Origin: Paenibacillus piri
GTDB lineage: Bacteria; Bacillota; Bacilli; Paenibacillales; NBRC-103111
Direction: 5' to 3'
DNA: 64,000 nucleotides
Assembly (NCBI RefSeq): GCF_004354045.1
Contig: NZ_SMRT01000022.1
Coordinates: forward strand, 1 to 64,000
The position numbers and the translations under genes are program-made. Below, one piece after another: positions 17,970 to 26,294 of the stretch. A model generated the notes under the pieces. It was given only the letters and a program-made list of their open reading frames with translations. It was not told the DNA's origin and made no database searches. Numbering within the stretch: the first letter of the stretch is position 1; the number at the start of each line of letters is the position of its first letter.

Positions 17970-19571
17970 ATGAAAGAAGCAACCGAGATGCAATCCGCCG
18001 ATGACCGCGGGCAGCAGACGCAGGCGGCCGCGCAAGCGATCGAGCGGCTGCTGAAGTTCGGCGTCCGCCGCGGACTGCTGGAGCCGATAGATTGTTATGC
18101 GTCGCGCAATGCGCTGCTGGAGCTGCTGCGCATCGCCGAGCCCTGCGAGGAAGAGGTTGAAGAGCCGCAGCACGAAACGGTCGCCGAGCTGTTGGAGCCG
18201 CTGCTCGATTATGCGGTTTCCGCCGGCATCCTTGAGGATAACAATACGACGCTCCGCGATTTGTTGGATGCCAAAATCATGGGCAGCCTGATGCCGCGCC
18301 AGTCGGAGATCGCGAACCGGTTTTGGAGCACGGCCCGGCAGGAAGGCGTGCAGCGGGCGACCGATGATTTTTACCGGCTGTGCATCGATTCCAACTATAT
18401 CCGGATGGACCGGATTGCCAGAAATCAATACTGGCTGGCGCCGACCGAATACGGCGATTTGGAAATTACGGTCAACTTATCCAAGCCGGAGAAGGACCCG
18501 AAAGAAATCGCGCTGCTGAAGACGGCACCGCAAAGCCATTATCCGAAATGTTTGCTCTGCATTGACAATATCGGCTATGCAGGCAGGCTGAATCATCCGG
18601 CCAGGCAAAATCTCCGGGTCATTCCGCTGCAGCTTGACGGCGAGCCATGGCATTTTCAATATTCGCCTTATGTGTATTACAACGAGCACAGCATTATTTT
18701 CGACGAGCGGCACCGTCCGATGAAAACGTCGATTCAGACGTTTTACCGGCTGCTTGATTTTATCGACCAGTTCCCGCATTATTTCATCGGCTCGAACGCC
18801 GATTTGCCGATTGTGGGCGGTTCGATTCTGAACCATGATCATTTTCAGGGCGGCAAGCACCGGTTCGCAATGGAGAAGGCGCCTGTGGAGCGCAGCTTTA
18901 CGCATCCGGATTACCCGAATGTCCGCCTGGGCATCGTCAAATGGCCGATGTCGGTCATCCGGATGTCGAGCCATAATAAAATGCTGCTGCTGAAGCTTGC
19001 CGATACGATTCTGAACGCCTGGAAACAGTACAGCGACGAGCTTAACGGCATTGTAGCCTTCACCGAGCAGGCGGGCGTCAGCGTCCCGCATAATACAATC
19101 ACGCCGATCGCCAGAAATAATGCGAGCGGCGAGTACGAGCTCGATCTTGTACTGCGCAACAACCGCACGAACGAGGAGCATCCTGACGGCATTTTCCATC
19201 CGCATCAGGAGCTGCATCATATCAAGAAGGAAAACATCGGTCTGATCGAAGTGATGGGCTTGGCCGTGCTGCCGGGCCGCCTCAAGGAGGAGCTGGAGCT
19301 GCTCGCGGAGGTGCTGACCGGCAAGCTCGCGTTCGACAGGCATATTGCCGAGCAGCCGGATCACCTGCTGCACAAGCACCGCATCTGGATCGGCGAGCTG
19401 CTGGCAAGCTACGGAACAGGCTTGACCGCCCCGGCAGCCGAACGGGCGCTGCAAACCGAGGTCGGCCGCAAGTTTGCCGCTGTGCTCCATGATGCCGGTG
19501 TTTACAAGCGCAACGAGCAGGGAATGTCCGGTTTTACCGCATTCCTGGGAGCGGTGGGCTTCCGGGCGTAG
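17970..19571 (+). CDS. galT: Galactose-1-phosphate uridylyltransferase, type 2
   Basis: It exchanges UMP between UDP-glucose and galactose-1-phosphate, completing the Leloir pathway. At 533 residues it belongs to the long Gram-positive class (GalT2), unlike the roughly 350-residue enzyme of enteric bacteria. The active-site H-x-H-x-Q is visible as NHDHFQGG at about residue 290. An N-terminal helical region (about 1-120) precedes the two halves of the HIT-like fold. AGGAGG lies eleven bases before the ATG. No mutarotase gene is adjacent. Confidence 0.95.
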   Translation: MKEATEMQSADDRGQQTQAAAQAIERLLKFGVRRGLLEPIDCYASRNALLELLRIAEPCEEEVEEPQHETVAELLEPLLDYAVSAGILEDNNTTLRDLLDAKIMGSLMPRQSEIANRFWSTARQEGVQRATDDFYRLCIDSNYIRMDRIARNQYWLAPTEYGDLEITVNLSKPEKDPKEIALLKTAPQSHYPKCLLCIDNIGYAGRLNHPARQNLRVIPLQLDGEPWHFQYSPYVYYNEHSIIFDERHRPMKTSIQTFYRLLDFIDQFPHYFIGSNADLPIVGGSILNHDHFQGGKHRFAMEKAPVERSFTHPDYPNVRLGIVKWPMSVIRMSSHNKMLLLKLADTILNAWKQYSDELNGIVAFTEQAGVSVPHNTITPIARNNASGEYELDLVLRNNRTNEEHPDGIFHPHQELHHIKKENIGLIEVMGLAVLPGRLKEELELLAEVLTGKLAFDRHIAEQPDHLLHKHRIWIGELLASYGTGLTAPAAERALQTEVGRKFAAVLHDAGVYKRNEQGMSGFTAFLGAVGFRA

Positions 19572-20213
19572 CGCCGACGCGGACTATTTGGAGCAGACCG
19601 GCCGCGGCCGGTTGAAGAAGGCGGACTGCGGTTCTCGTTACGGCTGCGGTTAAATGATGCAGATCGGCTCAGGCATCCGTAACGGCCGCACCGATTAAGC
19701 AAACCGACCGAAGCTCCCGCAATGGCCGAAGCCTAGTGAACTCGTTCAGCTTTGCTGAACATCGGGGAATCAGATGGGACTCTACTCCACCCGTTTCAAG
19801 GCCCACCTTAGAGGTGGGGTCTTAACCCGATAAAGTCGTAATCGGATAAAGCAGCCGAACAGAAGCTTCCGTAACCGCCGTATAGCGGGGACGGGGGCTT
19901 ATTTGCTCATGCACAGACAAACCGCTTCCGCGAGTGATTAGAGGGGAAGAGGGGACGGTGGGACTTTTTGCAGAAACGTGCCAAAAGCAGTCACTTTATC
20001 TTACTCGTGAAAGGGGAAGGAGCGCAAAATTCGTCCAAATAACGAACGAAATTGACTTGTCGATCGACAAATGGCCGGGATTTCCTCTTGTATATATAAA
20101 ATTTATGTGAATTTTTGTAAAAAAATTTGTTTCTCACCTCACAGGCACAAAGTCTGTGTTATAATTGTTCACATTAACATATATAAGTAGGACTAGGGGC
20201 AGGGGGAGATGCT
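19572..20213. other. Long intergenic region with hairpins and a candidate promoter
   Basis: No gene is supported in these 640 bases. Visible elements are a palindrome GTTCAGCTTTGCTGAAC (19745-19761) and a short hairpin CCCACCTTAGAGGTGGGG near 19802. A perfect 14-bp palindrome TTGTCGATCGACAA lies at 20057-20070, and an extended -10 element near 20157. The 19740-19830 part, with two hairpins close together, could be the end of a decayed IS200/IS605-type element. This is not proven. Confidence 0.4.
20157..20165 (+). promoter_or_regulatory. Extended -10 promoter element of the chemotaxis-receptor gene
   Basis: TGTTATAAT gives a consensus TG-N-TATAAT about 50 bases before the ATG at 20214. No good -35 hexamer is seen at normal spacing, which is typical of extended -10 promoters. 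I saw no SigD-type sequence. Confidence 0.5.
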
Positions 20214-22424
20214 ATGTTTGATTGGTTGGGGTTTAAGAAAGGTTTGCCGCTTTGGTGGTCCTGCCGATTAAACCGCGGGCTGAAGGAGGATGTCGAGGAC
20301 ATATTTGAAGGTATCGCCAACACCCGTATGGAGCTGCTGAAAAGCTGGACCGACGAATATTGGTCCCATTTGGACCGGCTGCTGGAGCAGATTCGGTCGC
20401 TGGAGGCGGAACGGGGCGAAGCTCATGAGCTTTGGCGGGCTGCGATCGAAAAGTTGTTTATCGCAGCCAGAAACCGGGCCTCCGACTTTTCGGAATTATT
20501 TTTGCTGGACGAAACATCTTCCGTCGTATTTTCGTCTTACCCTGCGCATATCGGCGTGAGCTATGCAGGGGAGGGGCATATTTACAAAGGATTGGTGTAC
20601 ACGAAGGACGGCGATAAATGTTTGTTCGGCCCTTATGCGGACCTGTTGACAAAGCAGATCGGGCCCAGCACATCGGCATTTCACGATAAAATGACGCTGC
20701 TTTATATCGTTCCCATCATGAAGGACGGACGTTGGAGAGGGGCGTTGTGCGGTCGGGTGCCGAACGATGTTATCGGCGATCTGATTCAGCGGGAATCCGG
20801 ACATGTGTATCCCGACTCCGGAGATAACTACATATTCATGGCCAAACCGGTCCTGAATACGCATATCGCCCCCGGCACCGCCTTGTCGCGCAGCCGTTTC
20901 GAGGACCGTACGTTTACCCACGGCGAAAATTTGAAGGACGGTGTCACGACCGATTGGGGGACGGTGAGCGTGAAGGAGCATACGGAGCTGGAGCTGATGT
21001 TCACCGATCCGGCGACCGGCAAGCTGCATCCCGGCGTAGCCAACACGATCGCCAACGGCAGCAATTTGTTCGTGGCGTTCCCGGGTTACTCCGACTACCG
21101 GCATATTCCCGTTATCGGCAAAGGAGTGACGTTCAAGCTGCCGCATTGCCCCGACTTATGGGGGATGATGTGCGAAGGAGACCTGGAGGAAGTATACCGG
21201 GTTCGCAGCATCCGCTGGAAGCTGCTGCGCTTGCAGCTCCCGCTGCTGATCGTCTCTGCCGTATTGTCGGCAGCTCTCGTATACGGGCTGCTCGGACAGT
21301 CGCCGGCATGGCTAACCGCTTGCGCGGCCGGAGGCTTCCAACTGCTGTGCGGATTGTTGATCGCCCGCATCGTGCAAAAGAAAGGCGCGCAACCGGTTGT
21401 CGACAACCTGCGCCGAATCAACCGCTTTATCCGCATTAATGCGGAGGGTAAAGGGGATTTGACGCAGCGGCTGGGGCACGGGCAATTCGCCCATGACGAG
21501 ACGAAGGAACTGGCCAAGTGGATCAACAATATGATCGATTCGCTGGAAGGCATTATGCTGCAGGTGAAGCAGGCGGCCTCCGACGTATTGTCGAGTCAGC
21601 ATGTACTGACCGTTTCGACGGTGACGACGGAAGGGTCGACGGAGCGGATGAGCGGCAAGATCCATGATATGATCCGAAGCATCCGCAGGCAGTTGAAAGA
21701 TATCGACGTCGCCAAAGATGTCGTTAACGATATGCAGGGTACGCTGCGCGTTCTGGAGGACAAGGCATCCGGGCAAATCGCGGTGGCTCAGAGCGAAGTG
21801 GAGCGGATCGGCGAGAAAATGGATCAAATCTCCCGCAAGGTTGCAGATACGAACCGGACCATTTTGACGTTCATGGACACAACGCAAAAAATTAAAAATG
21901 TGCTGCAGGTTATCGAGGAAATATCGGCACAGACGAACCTTCTGTCGCTGAACGCTTCGATTGAGGCGGCGCGTGTCGGAGAGCACGGCAAAGGCTTTGC
22001 CGTTGTTGCCGGTGAAATCCGCAAATTGGCTGATTTGACGCGCAAGTCGACGGAGGAAATCAATGAAACGGTGCAATTAATTTATAAAAATGCGCAGGAA
22101 GCGTTCCAATCGATGGAGGAAGGTACGCTGGTGGTAACTGAAGGTACCCAGCTTGTTGCCGCGGCATCGGAAATATTAAGCGGGGCCAGCGCCGAGGAAT
22201 CGTTAAAGACGCAAGTAGTTGACGAGGTTGTTGACCTGATGGAGAAAATCGCCGAGGTCAGTATGGAAAACCGGCAAATTTCCACGGAGGTGGAAGCGAA
22301 GGTACAGGAGCTGCTGGCGGACATCGTCAACGTCAGACATACGTCCAGTCATGTGGAGGCGATCACGGATTTCTTGCAGCATCTGGTGGATCAATTCCGT
22401 TTGACGGAAACACGTAGAAGATAG
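20214..22424 (+). CDS. Methyl-accepting chemotaxis-like receptor with cytoplasmic-start topology
   Basis: A 736-residue protein with a C-terminal signalling domain. Its hairpin tip carries [20 protein letters not shown] (about 578) and [19 protein letters not shown], so it should couple to CheA/CheW. A HAMP-like segment lies at about 395-450. It has no N-terminal membrane helix. Two closely spaced hydrophobic segments (about 343-365 and 369-390) form a hairpin after a roughly 320-residue sensor region (with [21 protein letters not shown]) that may be PDC/GAF-like. The sensor therefore probably faces the cytoplasm. The ribosome site is GGGGGAG. The gene is monocistronic, with a terminator-like hairpin after it. 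Confidence 0.85.
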   Translation: MFDWLGFKKGLPLWWSCRLNRGLKEDVEDIFEGIANTRMELLKSWTDEYWSHLDRLLEQIRSLEAERGEAHELWRAAIEKLFIAARNRASDFSELFLLDETSSVVFSSYPAHIGVSYAGEGHIYKGLVYTKDGDKCLFGPYADLLTKQIGPSTSAFHDKMTLLYIVPIMKDGRWRGALCGRVPNDVIGDLIQRESGHVYPDSGDNYIFMAKPVLNTHIAPGTALSRSRFEDRTFTHGENLKDGVTTDWGTVSVKEHTELELMFTDPATGKLHPGVANTIANGSNLFVAFPGYSDYRHIPVIGKGVTFKLPHCPDLWGMMCEGDLEEVYRVRSIRWKLLRLQLPLLIVSAVLSAALVYGLLGQSPAWLTACAAGGFQLLCGLLIARIVQKKGAQPVVDNLRRINRFIRINAEGKGDLTQRLGHGQFAHDETKELAKWINNMIDSLEGIMLQVKQAASDVLSSQHVLTVSTVTTEGSTERMSGKIHDMIRSIRRQLKDIDVAKDVVNDMQGTLRVLEDKASGQIAVAQSEVERIGEKMDQISRKVADTNRTILTFMDTTQKIKNVLQVIEEISAQTNLLSLNASIEAARVGEHGKGFAVVAGEIRKLADLTRKSTEEINETVQLIYKNAQEAFQSMEEGTLVVTEGTQLVAAASEILSGASAEESLKTQVVDEVVDLMEKIAEVSMENRQISTEVEAKVQELLADIVNVRHTSSHVEAITDFLQHLVDQFRLTETRRR

Positions 22425-22451
22425 CGGTCGGAATAGTTAAGCGATACGATC

Positions 22452-22505
22452 AGCACGGCAGTCCCGGGCGAATGAATCCGGTTCGGGACGGCCGTGCTTA
22501 TTTGT
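22452..22505 (+). terminator. Terminator-like hairpin after the receptor gene
   Basis: AGCACGGC and GCCGTGCT pair, with an inner GTCCCG / CGGGAC stem, and TATTTGTT follows. It is a likely intrinsic terminator with an imperfect T-tract. Confidence 0.6.
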
Positions 22506-22661
22506 TGGTTTCTTTCATAGTCGGCGCCGGAATGCGCAGCAAGCATCCGCTTGGGCGCGGCTTTCCTTTCCGAAACAAAGCGTGCAAAGCCCAGCCATAT
22601 TTGTCTTTCATCCGGATTTTGGACATTGGGACTACTTTTTGTTAATTATATGTTATGTATA

Positions 22662-22690
22662 TTGACATTAATTGGGTCAAGGCATATGAT
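22662..22690 (+). promoter_or_regulatory. Near-consensus sigma-A promoter of the ATP-grasp operon
   Basis: TTGACA at 22662-22667 and TATGAT at 22685-22690 are separated by exactly 17 bp. The predicted start, near 22697, leaves a 5' leader of about 95 bases before the GTG at 22790. Confidence 0.75.
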
Positions 22691-22789
22691 ATTAGGTATA
22701 AAGACTTGAAATATTCGGATTTTCAGGTACTTTCAGCTTCTTTTTGTCATATAATCTAACATAATAACAGAAAAAGAGGGGAGGGACTG

Positions 22790-24286
22790 GTGCTGCAAGG
22801 CTATCGCCGCTGCGGCACCGGACATCGGATGGAGATAATCGGCCGTTCCCGCCGCACGCCGTATCCGCTGGAATCGTTTTATGATGAAATGTTTGAGCAG
22901 GATTTGCCGGTACGTCCCCACTACAAACAGGCGTACAATTGCTTCTCGGCTATGAAGGCGGAGGAATTGGCGACAAAGCAGCAGGCGATGAACCGCCGCA
23001 TGCTGGAGGAAGGGATTACGTTCACGCTGTATCAGCCCGAGCAACCGCAGCCGCTGGAGCGGACGATCCCTTTCGATATGATTCCGCGAATTATTCCGGC
23101 CGACGAGTGGGCTGTGCTCGAGCGCGGGCTGTACCAACGGGTCCGGGCGCTGAACCAGTTTCTATACGATACGTACCACCAGCAGCAGATGATTTCCGAC
23201 GGCCTCATTCCCCGCAAAATGATCGTGGCCAACCGTTACTTCCGGCCGGAGATGATGCGCATTGACGTCCCCGGCGGCGTGTATATGACGACTTCCGGCA
23301 TCGATCTGATCCGCAACGCGGACGGACGTTATTATGTACTGGAAGACAATCTGCGCTCGCCATCCGGATTTTCCTATCTATTCAAAGGCCGATCGATCAT
23401 GAACCAGCTGTTTCCCGAGCTGACTCTCGCGAGCTCGCTCCGCGATGTCGAGCATAGCCTGAACCACTTTTTATCGTCGCTGCGCAGTTTGTCGCCATCC
23501 CGCAAGTCCGAGCCTGTTGTCGCGCTGCTCACGCCGGGGGAGTATAACTCGGCTTATTACGAGCATGCTTTCCTGGCCCAGCAGATGGGGATTCACCTTG
23601 TTGAAGGACGGGATTTGGTAGCCATCGACCACAAAATTTATATCCGCGGCATGAAAGGTCTGCAGCAGGTCGACGTGCTGTACCGGCGCATCGACGATGA
23701 CTTCCTCGATCCGCTCGCCTTCCAGCCGGATTCCATGCTGGGCGTGGCCGGTATTATGAATGCCTATCGTGCCGGGAATATTGCGATCGCGAACGCCCCC
23801 GGAACGGGGATTGCGGACGATAAAGCGATATACGCTTATGTGCCCGACATGATCCGTTACTACTTGAATGAGGAGCCCATATTGAATAACGTGCCCACCT
23901 ACCTGCTCTCCCGGCCGGAAGAGAGGGAATATGTGCTCGGGAGGCTGCATGAAATGGTCGTCAAGGAAACATCGCTGTCCGGCGGCTACGGGATGCTGAT
24001 CGGACCGACGGCTTCCGAGGAGGAGATTGCGGCATTCGCCGCACAAATCCGGCTCGAACCGGAACGCTATATTGCCCAGCCGACGATGCAGCTGTCGCGC
24101 GCTCCGGTCATGCAGGACGGGCAGATGGTTCCGCGCCATATCGATTTGCGGGCATTTGTCCTGATGGGCTGCGGAAGCGCCCATATTATTCCCGGAGGGC
24201 TGACGCGGGTGGCGCTGAAGGAGGGCTCGCTCGTTGTAAATTCGTCGCAGGGCGGGGGCTGCAAGGATACTTGGGTGCTTGCGTAA
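22790..24286 (+). CDS. Circularly permuted ATP-grasp protein (DUF404/DUF407 type)
   Basis: This 498-residue protein belongs to the permuted ATP-grasp family, predicted to ligate an amino or carboxyl group using ATP (carbon-nitrogen ligase chemistry). Typical blocks are RALNQFLYDTYHQQQMISDG, YVLEDNLRSPSGFSYLFKGR and YRRIDDDFLDPLAF. Also present are VVKETSLSGGYGMLIGPTAS and a C-terminal GGLTRVALKEGSLVVNSSQG. The GTG start has GGGGAGGG five to eight bases upstream. The alpha-E and transglutaminase genes follow at 21 bp and a 4-bp overlap, a conserved trio in many bacteria. The substrate is unknown; a peptide or amino-acid conjugate is the published prediction for this family. Confidence 0.9.
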   Translation: MLQGYRRCGTGHRMEIIGRSRRTPYPLESFYDEMFEQDLPVRPHYKQAYNCFSAMKAEELATKQQAMNRRMLEEGITFTLYQPEQPQPLERTIPFDMIPRIIPADEWAVLERGLYQRVRALNQFLYDTYHQQQMISDGLIPRKMIVANRYFRPEMMRIDVPGGVYMTTSGIDLIRNADGRYYVLEDNLRSPSGFSYLFKGRSIMNQLFPELTLASSLRDVEHSLNHFLSSLRSLSPSRKSEPVVALLTPGEYNSAYYEHAFLAQQMGIHLVEGRDLVAIDHKIYIRGMKGLQQVDVLYRRIDDDFLDPLAFQPDSMLGVAGIMNAYRAGNIAIANAPGTGIADDKAIYAYVPDMIRYYLNEEPILNNVPTYLLSRPEEREYVLGRLHEMVVKETSLSGGYGMLIGPTASEEEIAAFAAQIRLEPERYIAQPTMQLSRAPVMQDGQMVPRHIDLRAFVLMGCGSAHIIPGGLTRVALKEGSLVVNSSQGGGCKDTWVLA

Positions 24287-24306
24287 AAAAAGAAGAGGTG
24301 ATAGCT

Positions 24307-25266
24307 ATGCTCAATCGTAATGCGGAAGCTTTGTTTTGGTTGGGGCGGTATGTGGAACGTGCGGAAAACCATGCAAGACTGATCGATGTGCATTATCACA
24401 TTCAACAGGAGGCCGACTTCCTGCATGCGGAGCATAAGTGGGCCCGGCTGATCGATGCGCTGGGTGCGCGGGCTGCTTACGAGCAGCAGTTCGAAGCTTT
24501 TACCGAAAAAGATGTGCTGTCTTTTATTACGCTCGATCGGGGCTATGCGAACTCGCTGTTTTCGTGCATCAGCCAGGCGAGAAACAATTTGCGGACGCTT
24601 CGCGAGAAGCTGCCGAGCGAGCTGTGGGACGTGCTTAACGCCTTTTACTTGTGGCTTGGCGACAAGCAGGTGGACGATATACTGCAAGAGTCGCCCAATG
24701 CGTTTTACCGGCAAATTAAAGAACGGATGGCGATGTTTCTGGGTGTCGGGCATTCCGTTATGCCGCGGCAAAACGAATGGCATTTCATGGAGAGTGGCAG
24801 ATTTCTCGAAAGAGCCGAAAATACGGTCCGCATTCTTCATTCGGTGGCCGGTACGCTGCAGGAGGCACGGGATATCTCGACTCCTTATCCGAACATGCTG
24901 GCCGTATTGAAATCGGTGAGCGGCTACCAGGCGTTTCGCCGGTTATACGGGGATGGCGTGCTCGTGGAGCCGATTATGGAATTTATGATCCGAAATGAGA
25001 GCTTTCCGCGGTCGGTTCAATTCTCCTTCTTCGCATTGGAAACGCATTTGAAAGGAATCGAGCTGGATGCAAAGGACCACCGACTCCCGCATGAGAAGGC
25101 AATCCGTCAGGCCGGGAAAGTAAAGGCGGAGCTAGCTTGTCTGGAGCAGGACGAACTCGGCGGCGAGCAGGTCACGGCGCTGCTGGAGCATCTGACCGTC
25201 TCGTGCCAAAAACTGGGCAAGACGATGGCGGCGGCCTTTTTCCAACTGGAAGGGGCTACCGCATGA
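24307..25266 (+). CDS. Alpha-E domain protein (DUF403)
   Basis: A 319-residue, almost wholly helical protein with the alpha-E opening MLNRNAEALFWLGRYVERAENHARLIDVHY. A second conserved block is FLERAENTVRILHSV at about residue 170. The function is unknown. It always travels with permuted ATP-grasp and transglutaminase genes, and a role as partner or scaffold for the ligase is inferred. The start at 24307 follows AGAGGTG. The stop codon overlaps the next start as ATGA, indicating translational coupling. Confidence 0.9.
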   Translation: MLNRNAEALFWLGRYVERAENHARLIDVHYHIQQEADFLHAEHKWARLIDALGARAAYEQQFEAFTEKDVLSFITLDRGYANSLFSCISQARNNLRTLREKLPSELWDVLNAFYLWLGDKQVDDILQESPNAFYRQIKERMAMFLGVGHSVMPRQNEWHFMESGRFLERAENTVRILHSVAGTLQEARDISTPYPNMLAVLKSVSGYQAFRRLYGDGVLVEPIMEFMIRNESFPRSVQFSFFALETHLKGIELDAKDHRLPHEKAIRQAGKVKAELACLEQDELGGEQVTALLEHLTVSCQKLGKTMAAAFFQLEGATA

Positions 25267-26126
25267 AGATCGAAATCAACCATGTGACCCGCTATTCGTA
25301 CGCGGAGCCGGTATCGGACAGCGTCAACGAAATACGTTTGACGCCGCGCACCAATTACCGGCAATCGTGTTATCATCATGAGGTATGGATCGAACCGGTG
25401 GCTTCGTTATTTACGTATGAAGATTACTTCGGCAACAGGGTCCATTCCTTTTCGGTCAGCAAGCCGCATCGCGAGCTTGCGATCAGGACGAAGGCGACCG
25501 TTGTGACGCAGGATCAAAACCGGGACTCGCTGCCCAAGGTGTCGCTCCGGGAACAACAGGAGCTGATGCGGAGCGAACGGCTGCAAAACCGCTATATCGA
25601 GTATTTGCTGCCTACCGCATATACGGAAATTACGGAAGAGCTGTCCGCGTATACAACCGGCTTCGAGGTCGGACCCGAAGGCTACTATGAATGGGCGAAG
25701 CGTCTGTCCGAGGGCATTCATCAAGATTTCACCTACGATCCGGACGCCACGCATGTTCATTCGAAGGTTAGCGATACGCTGCGCCTGAAGCGGGGCGTTT
25801 GTCAGGACTATGCGCATTTGATGATTGCCGCGTGCCGCAGTATCGGGCTTCCTGCGAGATATGTGAGCGGGTATCACTTTGTCGGCGATTTGCAGGGGGG
25901 GAGCGCCGACTTCGAGCAGGCGTCGCACGCCTGGGTAGAGGTTCACGTGCCCGGCACCGGCTGGCTTGGCTTCGATCCCACGAACCGGGCGGAGGTTGGC
26001 TGGCGCTACGTGAAGCTCGGTCACGGAAGGGATTATAAAGATATTGTTCCGGTCAAAGGCGTGTATCGCGGCACCTCGCGACAAACGTTGGATGTGGCCG
26101 TAGACGTAAGGAAGCTGGAAGAGTGA
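25263..26126 (+). CDS. Transglutaminase-like cysteine protease/amidase
   Basis: A 288-residue protein with the bacterial transglutaminase N-terminal beta domain (about 1-85, IEINHVTRYSYAEPVSDSVN). The papain-like core has its catalytic Cys in LKRGVCQDYAHL (about 180), His in ASHAWVEVHVPG (about 240) and Asp in LGFDPTN. In this gene trio the enzyme is predicted to cut or transfer the amide bond made by the ATP-grasp partner. The start overlaps the alpha-E stop by four bases. No signal peptide is seen, so it is probably cytoplasmic. It is the last gene of the operon, followed by a hairpin. Confidence 0.92.
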   Translation: MKIEINHVTRYSYAEPVSDSVNEIRLTPRTNYRQSCYHHEVWIEPVASLFTYEDYFGNRVHSFSVSKPHRELAIRTKATVVTQDQNRDSLPKVSLREQQELMRSERLQNRYIEYLLPTAYTEITEELSAYTTGFEVGPEGYYEWAKRLSEGIHQDFTYDPDATHVHSKVSDTLRLKRGVCQDYAHLMIAACRSIGLPARYVSGYHFVGDLQGGSADFEQASHAWVEVHVPGTGWLGFDPTNRAEVGWRYVKLGHGRDYKDIVPVKGVYRGTSRQTLDVAVDVRKLEE

Positions 26127-26214
26127 GCTTGCCGGCGGCGTGCTGCGCTGCGATATGCGGACGGGGCTTCAGGCGGACACAGGTTTATCTGCTGCATTGC
26201 AGGATAGATTGAAT

Positions 26215-26262
26215 AAAGCCCGGCCTCCTGTGAAATTGAGAGCAGGAAGGCGCGGGCTATTT
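26215..26262. terminator. Terminator hairpin between convergent genes
   Basis: AAAGCCCGGCCTCCTG pairs imperfectly with CAGGAAGGCGCGGGCT, followed by ATTTATA on the plus strand. On the minus strand TTTATT follows. It can serve both the transglutaminase operon and the convergent kinase gene. Confidence 0.65.
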
Positions 26263-26294
26263 ATATGTGCTTACAGGATGGGAAAAAGGTTGTC

